Positions 41,507 to 47,365 of a DNA stretch of 47,365 bases are shown one piece after another (position 1 is the stretch's first letter; each line of letters begins with the position of its first letter). This DNA is from Paraburkholderia ferrariae NBRC 106233. GTDB lineage: Bacteria; Pseudomonadota; Gammaproteobacteria; Burkholderiales; Burkholderiaceae. The translations under genes and the position numbers were made by a program. Below the pieces are notes generated by a model. That model had not been told where the DNA came from. It made no database searches and worked only from the letters and a program-made list of their open reading frames with translations. The stretch is from NCBI RefSeq assembly GCF_000685035.1, contig NZ_BAYB01000053.1, forward strand, positions 1-47,365. The letters are read 5' to 3'.

Positions 41507-41887
41507 ATGTATCTGTCCATATTCGCCATCGGCATCGGCGGCGCACTTGGTTCGCTGCTCCGCTGGGTGCTCGGCCTGCGCCTGAATGCACTCTTTCCCT
41601 CGCTCCCGCTCGGCACGCTCGCAGCAAACGTGATCGCGGGCTACGTGATCGGCGTGGCCGTGGCGTTCTTCGCGCGCATGCCTGAGATCCCTGCAGAATG
41701 GCGCCTTTTCGTCATTACGGGGATGATGGGTGGTCTCTCCACGTTCTCGACCTTCTCGGCCGAAGTCGTTTCGCACCTGCAGCAAGGCCGCATTGGCTGG
41801 GCGCTCGGCGAGATCGCGATACACGTGGGCGCTTCCGTGCTCATGACGATCCTCGGCATTGCGACCGTCACGGTGGTAATGCGCTAA
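41507..41887 (+). CDS. crcB: Fluoride exporter CrcB/Fluc
   Basis: A 126-residue inner-membrane fluoride channel of the Fluc family with four helices. Signature segments: IGGALGSLLRWVLGLRLNAL, GTLAANVIAGYVIGVAVAFF (with the conserved GT-x-x-x-N), and TGMMGGLSTFSTFSAEVVSH, whose Phe residues line the fluoride path. It acts as a dual-topology dimer and lowers cytoplasmic fluoride. I looked for a fluoride riboswitch in the 100 bp upstream and found none, only a small hairpin GCCTGC-GCCGT-GCAGGC (41461-41477). It converges on cfa with 61 bp between the stops. Confidence 0.95.
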   Translation: MYLSIFAIGIGGALGSLLRWVLGLRLNALFPSLPLGTLAANVIAGYVIGVAVAFFARMPEIPAEWRLFVITGMMGGLSTFSTFSAEVVSHLQQGRIGWALGEIAIHVGASVLMTILGIATVTVVMR

Positions 41888-41948
41888 ACGCGCGGCGTGT
41901 CGTAACGAAGCGAGGGCGGCGCGAGCGCACCGCCCGTGCGCATGCGAT

Positions 41949-43118
41949 TCAGCCCAGCGCCGGACGCCGGTAGCCGCCACGAAGCCCCTGCTTCGCGAAC
42001 ACCCACTGCCAGAGCTGGATGTCCCGCGCGCGGAACGCGCCGGCGCACGACAGCAGGTAGTAGCGCCACATGCGGTAGAAACGCTCGCCCATCTGCGCTT
42101 CGAAGCGCGGCCACGCTGCTTCGAAATTCGCGTGCCAGGCCATCAGCGTGCGATCGTAGTCGGCGCCGAAATTGTGCAGATCCTCGGTGACGAAGAGGCC
42201 GCCCGAAGCGTCCGCGATCTGGCCGATGGTCGGCAGCTCGCCGTTCGGGAAGATGTATTTGTCGATCCACGCATCGGGCGTGGTTTCGCGGCGGTTCTTG
42301 CCGATCGTGTGCAGGAGGAAAATGCCGTCGTCCGCGAGGCAGCGCTGCGCCACCTCCATATACGTGCGGTAATTCTTCGGGCCCACGTGCTCGAACATGC
42401 CCACGCTCGCGATGCGGTCGAACTTCTCGTCGAGCAGCCGGTAGTCCTCCAAGCGGAACTCCACCGGCAGTCCCTGGCAGCGCTCGGCGCCGAGCGCTGC
42501 CTGCTCCTTCGAAATCGTCACGCCCACGCACGACACGCCGTAGCGTTCCGCGGCGAACTGCATGAGACTGCCCCAGCCGCAGCCGATGTCGAGCAGGCGC
42601 ATGCCGGGCTGGAGCCCGAGCTTGCGGCAGATCATGTCGAGCTTGGCTTCCTGCGCCTCGTCCAGCGTCTTCGCGCCGCCCGACCAGTAGCCGCAGGTAT
42701 AGGTCATGCGGCGGTCGAGCATGGCCTCGTAGAAGGCGTTGCCGATGTCGTAGTGCTTTTGCCCCACCTTCCACGCGCGGCGCGTGGTCTGGCGGTTCAT
42801 GAGGCGCGCTTTCAGCGCGTGAAAGACCAGACGCGCGGGATCGATGCGCTCGTCCAGATGCGAGCGCAGCACGCGCGCGAAGAATTCGTCGAGCCGGTCG
42901 CAGTCCCACTGGCCGTCCATATAGGCCTCGCCGAGACCGAGGTTGCCCAGCGCGAGCACCCGTTCCGGCACGTGCGGATCATGGATGCGCATGTCCCACT
43001 CGCGCGTGCCGTTGAGCCTCACGTCGGCATGCGCCAGCAGGTCTGCGGCGAAACGCCAGGCTGCCGAACCGGTGGCCTCGCGGGCGGAATGAACTGCTTC
43101 GAGATCGGGCGTTGCCAT
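41949..43118 (-). CDS. cfa: Cyclopropane-fatty-acyl-phospholipid synthase
   Basis: A 389-residue enzyme that adds a methylene group from S-adenosylmethionine across double bonds of membrane phospholipid chains. The N-terminal lipid-binding part (RIHDPHVPERVLALGNLGLG, EAYMDGQWDCDRLDEFFARV) precedes the methyltransferase fold: HYDIGNAFYEAMLDRRMTYT, SAM motif RLLDIGCGWGSLMQFAAERY, then GVTISKEQAALG, SVGMFEHVGPKNYRTYM and the IDKYIFPNGELPT segment. All are standard. ATG 43118 has GGAG upstream. It is monocistronic here, divergent from the HIT gene with 184 bp between starts. Confidence 0.93.
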   Translation of the reverse strand: MATPDLEAVHSAREATGSAAWRFAADLLAHADVRLNGTREWDMRIHDPHVPERVLALGNLGLGEAYMDGQWDCDRLDEFFARVLRSHLDERIDPARLVFHALKARLMNRQTTRRAWKVGQKHYDIGNAFYEAMLDRRMTYTCGYWSGGAKTLDEAQEAKLDMICRKLGLQPGMRLLDIGCGWGSLMQFAAERYGVSCVGVTISKEQAALGAERCQGLPVEFRLEDYRLLDEKFDRIASVGMFEHVGPKNYRTYMEVAQRCLADDGIFLLHTIGKNRRETTPDAWIDKYIFPNGELPTIGQIADASGGLFVTEDLHNFGADYDRTLMAWHANFEAAWPRFEAQMGERFYRMWRYYLLSCAGAFRARDIQLWQWVFAKQGLRGGYRRPALG

Positions 43119-43302
43119 ACGTGCTCCGTGTCAACTGGACGAACCCTGCCATCAATCGTGCTGCATACCCTGCTGCATCCTCTTATGATGCACCTAGTCG
43201 AAAAATCCTGCAGGAAACCCGCCCGGGCCCTTCGGCCCAGGCCATAATCGTCGATTGACCGATCTGCGCTGCACGCGCAGCCCCCCTCACCCGGGAGACC
43301 CC

Positions 43303-43719
43303 ATGGCTTACGACCCGAACAATATTTTTGCGCGCATCCTGCGCGGCGAACTCCCCTGCATCAAAGTCTGCGAGAACGAGACGACGCTCGCGATCATGGA
43401 CGTCATGCCCCAGGCGGACGGCCACGTGCTGGTGCTGCCGAAAGCGCCGGCCGGGGAGATCTACGAGCTTCCGCTGGAAGCCGGCGCGGCGGCCATGGAG
43501 ATGGTGCAGAAGGTGGCCGTGGCGGTGCGCACGGCGCTGGCGCCCGAAGGCCTGCTGATCGCGCAGTTCAACGGTGCGGCGGCGGGACAGACCGTGCCGC
43601 ATGTGCATTTCCACGTCATTCCGCGCCGCGAAGGGGAAACGTTGCGTCCGCACGCACGTGAAATGGCCGATATGGCCACGCTCGAAGCCATCGCCCAGCG
43701 CATCCGCGCGGCGCTCTGA
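43303..43719 (+). CDS. HIT-family nucleotide-binding protein
   Basis: A 138-residue histidine-triad protein of the Hint/PKCI branch. It begins NNIFARILRGELPCIKVCEN and DVMPQADGHVLVLPKAPAGE, and holds the triad TVPHVHFHVIPRREGE (HxHxH-hydrophobic). Such proteins hydrolyse nucleoside phosphoramidates and adenylated small molecules in the cytoplasm. ATG 43303 has GGGAG upstream. Its stop is 51 bp from the convergent nitroreductase. The biological substrate is unknown. Confidence 0.93.
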   Translation: MAYDPNNIFARILRGELPCIKVCENETTLAIMDVMPQADGHVLVLPKAPAGEIYELPLEAGAAAMEMVQKVAVAVRTALAPEGLLIAQFNGAAAGQTVPHVHFHVIPRREGETLRPHAREMADMATLEAIAQRIRAAL

Positions 43720-43770
43720 AGCGACGCGGGCCAAAAGGCTTCCTGCCCGCGCCGGCCGGAAGCCGGACGC

Positions 43771-44448
43771 TCAGATGCCATCGAACCCGGCAAATGCCTC
43801 GAGCGGCACGCGCGCCGAGCGCCACTGGTTGATGGGCGCGGCGCTGTCCTCATAGCCGATCGCCATGCCGCAGAACAGCATGCGCTCCGGCGGCAGCGCG
43901 AGAAACTCGCCCACCGTCTGCGGATAGCGCGCCCAGCACTCCTGCGGGCAACTGTGCAGACCGGCCTCGCGCAAGAGCAGCATGACCGTCTGCAGGAACA
44001 TCCCGAGATCGGCCCACTGCGGCGGCCCCATCTGCCGGTCCACGCTGCAAAAGAGCGCGAGCGGCGCGTCGAAGAACGCGTAGTTGCGCGCGAACTGGCG
44101 CAGCCTGCCGGGACGATCCTCGCGCGTCACGCCGATGCTGCGATACAGATCCTCGCCGACCTGATGGCGCCGCTCGCGATACGGAGAAGAAAGCTCGCGC
44201 GGATAAACATCGTATTCGGCCTGCTCGCCCGCGGGGGCCTCCGCCACGCGGGCGGCCATGATGGCCTTGAGCCTCGCGAGCGGCTCGCCGCCCGTCACAT
44301 GCACGCGCCAGGGCTGCAGGTTGCCGCCCGAAGGCGCACGCGCGGCACGCGAAAGCACATGGCGGATCACGGCCGGGTCCACGGGATCCGACAAAAACTG
44401 CCGCACGGATTTGCGGCTTTCGACTGCTTCGCTGACCTTCAAGCGCAC
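43771..44448 (-). CDS. Nitroreductase-family FMN protein
   Basis: A 225-residue FMN-dependent nitroreductase-like oxidoreductase. N-terminal segment VESRKSVRQFLSDPVDPAVI is the family's SRRSVR element that contacts FMN; RAARAPSGGNLQPWRVHV (APSGGNxQPW) is the second FMN site; WADLGMFLQTVMLLLREAGL and GLHSCPQECWARYP follow. Natural substrates may be quinones or nitro compounds. The start is uncertain: GTG 44448 abuts the GGGGAGG ribosome site, while TTG 44442 has correct 6-base spacing; either gives nearly the same protein. It is preceded by the terminator of the porin gene and converges on the HIT gene. Confidence 0.88.
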   Translation of the reverse strand: MRLKVSEAVESRKSVRQFLSDPVDPAVIRHVLSRAARAPSGGNLQPWRVHVTGGEPLARLKAIMAARVAEAPAGEQAEYDVYPRELSSPYRERRHQVGEDLYRSIGVTREDRPGRLRQFARNYAFFDAPLALFCSVDRQMGPPQWADLGMFLQTVMLLLREAGLHSCPQECWARYPQTVGEFLALPPERMLFCGMAIGYEDSAAPINQWRSARVPLEAFAGFDGI

Positions 44449-44465
44449 CCTCCCCTGTTCCAGGC

Positions 44466-44491
44466 ATAAAAACGCCGGGCGAACCCGGCGT
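44466..44491 (-). terminator. Rho-independent terminator of the porin gene
   Basis: On the minus strand CGCCGGG-TTCG-CCCGGCG (44473-44490) is followed by TTTTT (A run 44468-44472 on plus). UUCG-loop hairpin with a U-run, 52 bp after the porin stop. Confidence 0.92.
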
Positions 44492-44543
44492 CTTGCATTA
44501 TGAAGGGCAGTCGCTGCCGTTGCCGGCGCTCAGCGAAGGCGCA

Positions 44544-45713
44544 TCAGAACTTGTGGCGGATGCCGACGGCCACGAGTTCCTGCGTATCGGTGCCCGAACT
44601 CACGCCGAAGTCGCCGATCGACGCCTGTGCCGCCACCGCGTGGCCGTTGGTGCCGAGCGTATGGCCGCTTGCCTTCTGGTAGCCGGCGAGCGCATAGAGC
44701 TCGGTGCGCTTCGAGAGCGCGTAGTCGCCGCCGAGGTTCACCTGGTTGTAGTGCGCCGAAACCGGGCCCGTGAGCGACGTGTAGTTGTAGCCGAGGCCCG
44801 CGCGCAGCGCCGGGGTGAACTGGTAGTTCACGAACGCCGAACCGTTGTTGAACTTCGCCGTCTCGTGGAAAGCCGAGAATGCGTCGCTGCCGTACTGCGT
44901 ATTCGAATACGCGAGACCGAACGTGACCGCGCCGATCGCATACTCGCCGCCCGCGCGCACGATCTGGATGGAGTTCGCGCTGGCGAAGCCCTGGTTGATG
45001 ACGGTGTTGAAGAGGCTGTCCGAACTGCTGGTCCAGGTGCGCACGCCGGACGTGAGCGTGTTGCCGCCGTTGGCGAAGAAGTAGCCCGCGGCGAGCGAGA
45101 GCGGGCCGTTCGCGTAGCCTGCGCCGAAGCTGTACGTCTGGCCGTTGCCGGTCGCGCCCGCGACGCCGCCGAGGGCGTACAGGGCCTCGAACTGCAGGCC
45201 GGCGATCAGCGGGCTCGTGTACTTGAGCGAATTGCTCACGCGCAGGCTGTTGTCGTAGTTGTCGAGGTCGCCGGGCGTGCCGAACACGCCGCCGAACGGA
45301 CCGTCTTCCGTGAGCGGCTGCACGAGATCGACGAGCGGATCGTACTGGCGGCCGAGCGTGAGCGTGCCGAACGTGTTGCTGGCGAGACCCACGATCGCCT
45401 TGCGGCCGAATTCGCGCGAACCCTGGCCGAGCGCGCCGGTGCCGACGTTGAAGCCGCTTTCGAGCTGGAAGATCGCCGAGAGACCGCCGCCGAGATCTTC
45501 GGTGCCCTTGAGGCCCCAGCGGCTGCCCGAGAGATTGCCGCTGCTGAACTTCACGAGCGTCGCCTGGTTCACGCCGCCCGTGCCTTGAGCGTTGTGGACG
45601 TAGGCGATGCCGGCATCGACGATGCCGTACAGGGTGACGCTGCTTTGCGCGTGGGCGCCGGCGGCGGCGAGCGCCAGTGCGGTGGGGACGGCGAGACGTG
45701 AGAGCGCTTTCAT
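44544..45713 (-). CDS. Gram-negative general porin
   Basis: A 389-residue outer-membrane trimeric porin of the Burkholderia Omp38/OpcP type. The signal peptide MKALSRLAVPTALALAAAGA ends in AHA|QSSVTLYG, and SSVTLYGIVDAGIAYVHN is the standard first strand. Internal strands include SGSRWGLKGTEDLGGGLSAI (with the FQLESGF segment) and KAIVGLASNTFGTLTLGRQY. It ends VAVGIRHKF with terminal Phe, the barrel-assembly signal. It allows diffusion of small hydrophilic molecules. I chose ATG 45713; an upstream in-frame ATG (45758) would precede the signal peptide. A strong terminator lies downstream. The decayed copy at 40786 is related. Confidence 0.93.
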   Translation of the reverse strand: MKALSRLAVPTALALAAAGAHAQSSVTLYGIVDAGIAYVHNAQGTGGVNQATLVKFSSGNLSGSRWGLKGTEDLGGGLSAIFQLESGFNVGTGALGQGSREFGRKAIVGLASNTFGTLTLGRQYDPLVDLVQPLTEDGPFGGVFGTPGDLDNYDNSLRVSNSLKYTSPLIAGLQFEALYALGGVAGATGNGQTYSFGAGYANGPLSLAAGYFFANGGNTLTSGVRTWTSSSDSLFNTVINQGFASANSIQIVRAGGEYAIGAVTFGLAYSNTQYGSDAFSAFHETAKFNNGSAFVNYQFTPALRAGLGYNYTSLTGPVSAHYNQVNLGGDYALSKRTELYALAGYQKASGHTLGTNGHAVAAQASIGDFGVSSGTDTQELVAVGIRHKF

Positions 45714-45877
45714 GCGGGTTCCCGTAGTGTTTGTGTTGTTGGGCCAATCAGGCGGCAACGATACGGGAAGGCCGCGCGGGGGCGGAACAAAGGAATTCTG
45801 CGTTGCTTATATGGGCGGGGGATTTTGGTTGTTTGCGGCGAGGTTTTGGCGCTGGAGGCGGAGTACCGATGGGCCGG

Positions 45878-45907
45878 TTTCCCCTCGCGCGCGGACTCTG
45901 CTATAAT
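45878..45907 (+). promoter_or_regulatory. Promoter of the tRNA-Ser gene
   Basis: A perfect -10 box TATAAT at 45902-45907 lies 12 bp before the tRNA. A weaker -35 candidate TTTCCC (45878-45883) has an 18-bp spacer. Confidence 0.7.
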
Positions 45908-45919
45908 TCGCGTCCCGCT

Positions 45920-46010
45920 GGAGAGATGGATGAGCGGTTTAAGTCGCACGCCTGGAAAGCGTGTATAGGTTAATAACCTATCCGGGGTTCGAATCCCCGT
46001 CTCTCCGCCA
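45920..46010 (+). tRNA. tRNA-Ser (anticodon GGA)
   Basis: A 91-nt class II tRNA with encoded CCA. Acceptor stem GGAGAGA pairs with TCTCTCC, discriminator G. The anticodon stem CACGC/GCGTG closes the loop CTGGAAA with anticodon GGA, reading UCC and UCU serine codons. The long variable arm TATAGGTTAATAACCTATC forms its own stem (ATAGGTTAATAACCTAT), and the T-arm is GGGGTTCGAATCCCC. All parts are in place. A strong -10 box precedes it and a terminator follows 10 bp after. Confidence 0.97.
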
Positions 46011-46020
46011 AAAGATGTGG

Positions 46021-46058
46021 AAAACCCCGCAAAATCAATGATTTGCGGGGTTTTTTTT
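46021..46058 (+). terminator. Rho-independent terminator of tRNA-Ser
   Basis: CCCCGCAAA (46025-46033) pairs with TTTGCGGGG (46042-46050) around an 8-nt loop and is followed by eight T (46051-46058); four A precede the stem, so it could also act on the minus strand. Confidence 0.95.
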
Positions 46059-46524
46059 GACCCACAGCCCGGCTATCCAACACCCAGAACGAACGGCAGC
46101 AGGCGCGCTGCGCTCAAGTCGTGGCGCGCCGAAGTAACCGACTGTTCTACTCCGGTCATCTCAGATGCGATAACGCCTATTGGGACACTTGCGGCGTCTG
46201 CATCCGCTGTGGAGTTGACGGTATTGGCAACGCATATGTGCCTGGCTTCACGAGACCTTTCTGCTCCTTCGTATAGAGATCAAGGTCTCTCGAACCGCTT
46301 TCGGGATGGCATGACAATCAGATCAGCACGGGAAATTTCAACTCCACCAAATCTTGTTCTTCCGTGCTCATCGATATGTGACCCACCTACGCTAAACCGG
46401 CCAGCGAAAGCGTCTACCATCAAGATAAAGCACCGCAAATGAACTTGATTCAGGCCGCGAATAGCCCATTGTTCTTCTAAATACATTCCAGAACACGGCC
46501 GGCCCACCATCACAGCCGACTAAC

Positions 46525-46552
46525 CCAACGTTAATCCGCCAACGTTAATCCG
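46525..46552. repeat. 14-bp tandem duplication
   Basis: CCAACGTTAATCCG occurs twice without spacing (46525-46538 and 46539-46552), each with a central AACGTT palindrome. Confidence 0.85.
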
Positions 46553-46565
46553 GCTTCGCATAAAG

Positions 46566-46587
46566 CAACGCCCGCGTCCGCGGGCGT
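46566..46587 (-). terminator. Possible terminator of the hutG-like gene
   Basis: A GC-rich palindrome ACGCCCGCG/CGCGGGCGT at about 46567-46586 lies 70-90 bp after the stop of the leftward amidohydrolase gene. On the minus strand it is followed only by TTGCTTT, so the U-run is weak. Confidence 0.4.
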
Positions 46588-46657
46588 CGTCACTTCCTGG
46601 GCAAGCATTTCGGCAAAGCCGCTAGTCGCAGTATTCCTCCGCAAATCCTCGAATCCC

Positions 46658-47365
46658 TCACATCCCCGCAGAGTTAAGCGCTTTCACAACTGCAAGCGCG
46701 CCCCCCACCATCCCCCGCAGCACAGGCTCGACCTTGCCCGCAAGCGCCGGCACATAATCGAACGGCGCCGTCTCGCTCATATAGGTGGATTGGCACATCT
46801 CGAGCTGAATGGCATGCACGCCGTCCTGCGGCGCGCCGAAATGGCGCGTGATATAGCCCCCCTTGAAACGCCCATTCGCCACCCACGTATAGGCGCTCGC
46901 CTGCGCCGCACTCGCCGCCGCTGCCTGCACTTCGGCCGCTGCCGTGCGGCCATCCTGCGTGCCGATATTCAGGTCCGGCAGCTTGCTTTCGAACAGCCGC
47001 GGCAGCACGCTCGCAATCGAGTGCGCCTCCCACAGCAGCACGTTCGCATGCAGACCGCGCAGCCGCTGCAACTCCGCGCGCAGCGTTTCGTGATACGGCT
47101 GCCAGTAAGTCGCGACACGCTGCGCGCGCGCCGCAGCGTCGGGCGCACAGCCCGCGCGATAGAGCGGCTCGCCGCGGAAGGTCTCGGCCGGACACAGCGA
47201 GGTGGTCGTCTGGCCCGGATACAGGCTCTCGTCGTTCGGCGGGCGGTTCAGATCGATCACGTAGCGCGACACGCGCGCGCCGAGCATCGTCGCACCGAGC
47301 TCTTTCGCGAACGCGTAGAGACGATCGAGGTGCCAGTCGGTATCGGCGACGGTGAGCGCGATATT
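46658..47365 (-). CDS. hutG: N-formylglutamate amidohydrolase, C-terminal part (cut by window edge)
   Basis: The frame is open from the right edge, 236 codons with stop at 46658. It covers most of an N-formylglutamate amidohydrolase (deformylase), which in the long histidine pathway splits N-formyl-L-glutamate into formate and glutamate. Family segments: YVIDLNRPPNDESLYPGQTT (RPPND), LCPAETFRGEPLYRAG, VLLWEAHSIASVLPRLFESK (metal-ligand EAHS), LNIGTQDGRTA and GGYITRHFGAPQDGVHAIQL followed by EMCQSTYM. An ATG at 47287 is internal, because codons before it (ALTVADTDWHLDRLYAFAKE) continue the family sequence. It is the usual last gene of hut operons, so the rest of such an operon probably lies to the right. 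Confidence 0.88.
   Translation of the reverse strand, partial: NIALTVADTDWHLDRLYAFAKELGATMLGARVSRYVIDLNRPPNDESLYPGQTTTSLCPAETFRGEPLYRAGCAPDAAARAQRVATYWQPYHETLRAELQRLRGLHANVLLWEAHSIASVLPRLFESKLPDLNIGTQDGRTAAAEVQAAAASAAQASAYTWVANGRFKGGYITRHFGAPQDGVHAIQLEMCQSTYMSETAPFDYVPALAGKVEPVLRGMVGGALAVVKALNSAGM

Larger units (their letters stand above)
46059..46657. other. AT-richer stretch downstream of tRNA-Ser, no clear gene
   Basis: About 600 bp without a supported gene. A minus-strand frame (46280-46513) reads VDAFAGRFSVGGSHIDEHGR and looks protein-like, but it has no ribosome-binding site and belongs to no family I know. A plus-strand frame through the same DNA begins inside the terminator and is not credible. 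The stretch may be a remnant of an insert next to the tRNA; I found no copy of the tRNA 3' end that would mark an attachment site. Confidence 0.4.

Noticed and set aside
46017..46442. 141-codon plus-strand frame after tRNA-Ser
   Set aside because: It begins inside the tRNA terminator, lacks a ribosome site and shows no family motif.

Overview
The window is GC-rich proteobacterial chromosome, most likely from the Burkholderia-Paraburkholderia-Caballeronia group. This rests on gene families rather than any marker gene: a DUF3331 protein, Burkholderia-type trimeric porins, an ArgP/ArgO pair, a CYP116B monooxygenase, LutABC and hut genes. Both ends cut genes: hutH (5' part) at the left and an N-formylglutamate amidohydrolase (3' part) at the right, both reading leftwards.

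Layout. 1-2616: hutH start with two inverted HutC-like boxes, a LysR regulator, a divergent NAD-binding SDR protein and a small membrane protein. 2617-3050: remains of an ArsR regulator and a DUF899 protein. 3133-7346: NCS2 purine permease with its terminator and long leader, then a PRC-barrel lipoprotein overlapping an MFS transporter. 7347-8796: a bidirectional terminator, DUF3331 and a gene-poor stretch. 8797-10442: argP/argO. 10531-13815: a duplicated toxin/immunity locus. 13569-22940: a leftward exopolysaccharide operon (wecB, bcsB-like, nfrB, nfrA, DUF4434). 23425-24492: a membrane zinc-ribbon protein. 24906-29756: CYP116B monooxygenase, aromatic-acid-type MFS transporter and divergent IclR regulator. 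29753-32397: phosphoesterase and di-haem peroxidase. 32707-37821: NYN/OST-HTH protein, NPFG-repeat protein, DUF4239 protein and CPA1 antiporter. 37939-40647: lutABC. 40786-41887: porin pseudogene and crcB. 41949-45713: cfa, HIT protein, nitroreductase, porin. 45920-46058: tRNA-Ser(GGA) and its terminator. 46059-46657: an AT-richer stretch without a clear gene.

Two regions stand out. First, between argO and the exopolysaccharide operon there are two tandem copies of a polymorphic toxin gene with an RNase A-like C-terminal domain, each followed by its own CdiI-like immunity gene. The N-terminal halves are almost identical in DNA, but the toxin domains and immunity proteins are strongly diverged. 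The duplicated unit carries broken pieces of both neighbours (3' end of the DUF4434 gene and a short argO piece) at the joint between copies. Both toxin genes look inactivated: copy A by a nonsense codon and a frameshift, copy B by an amber codon that removes the last 31 residues with the conserved T-A-Y motif. Both immunity genes remain open.

Second, wecB-bcsB-like-nfrB-nfrA-DUF4434 resembles the E. coli genes needed for phage N4 adsorption (nfrA, nfrB, nfrC=wecB), there linked to a c-di-GMP-controlled ManNAc-containing surface glycan. Here the set forms one tightly packed operon with an added BcsB-like subunit, and NfrB carries two tandem MshEN-like c-di-GMP-binding regions. Functional statements come from reading motifs by eye; no database search was run.
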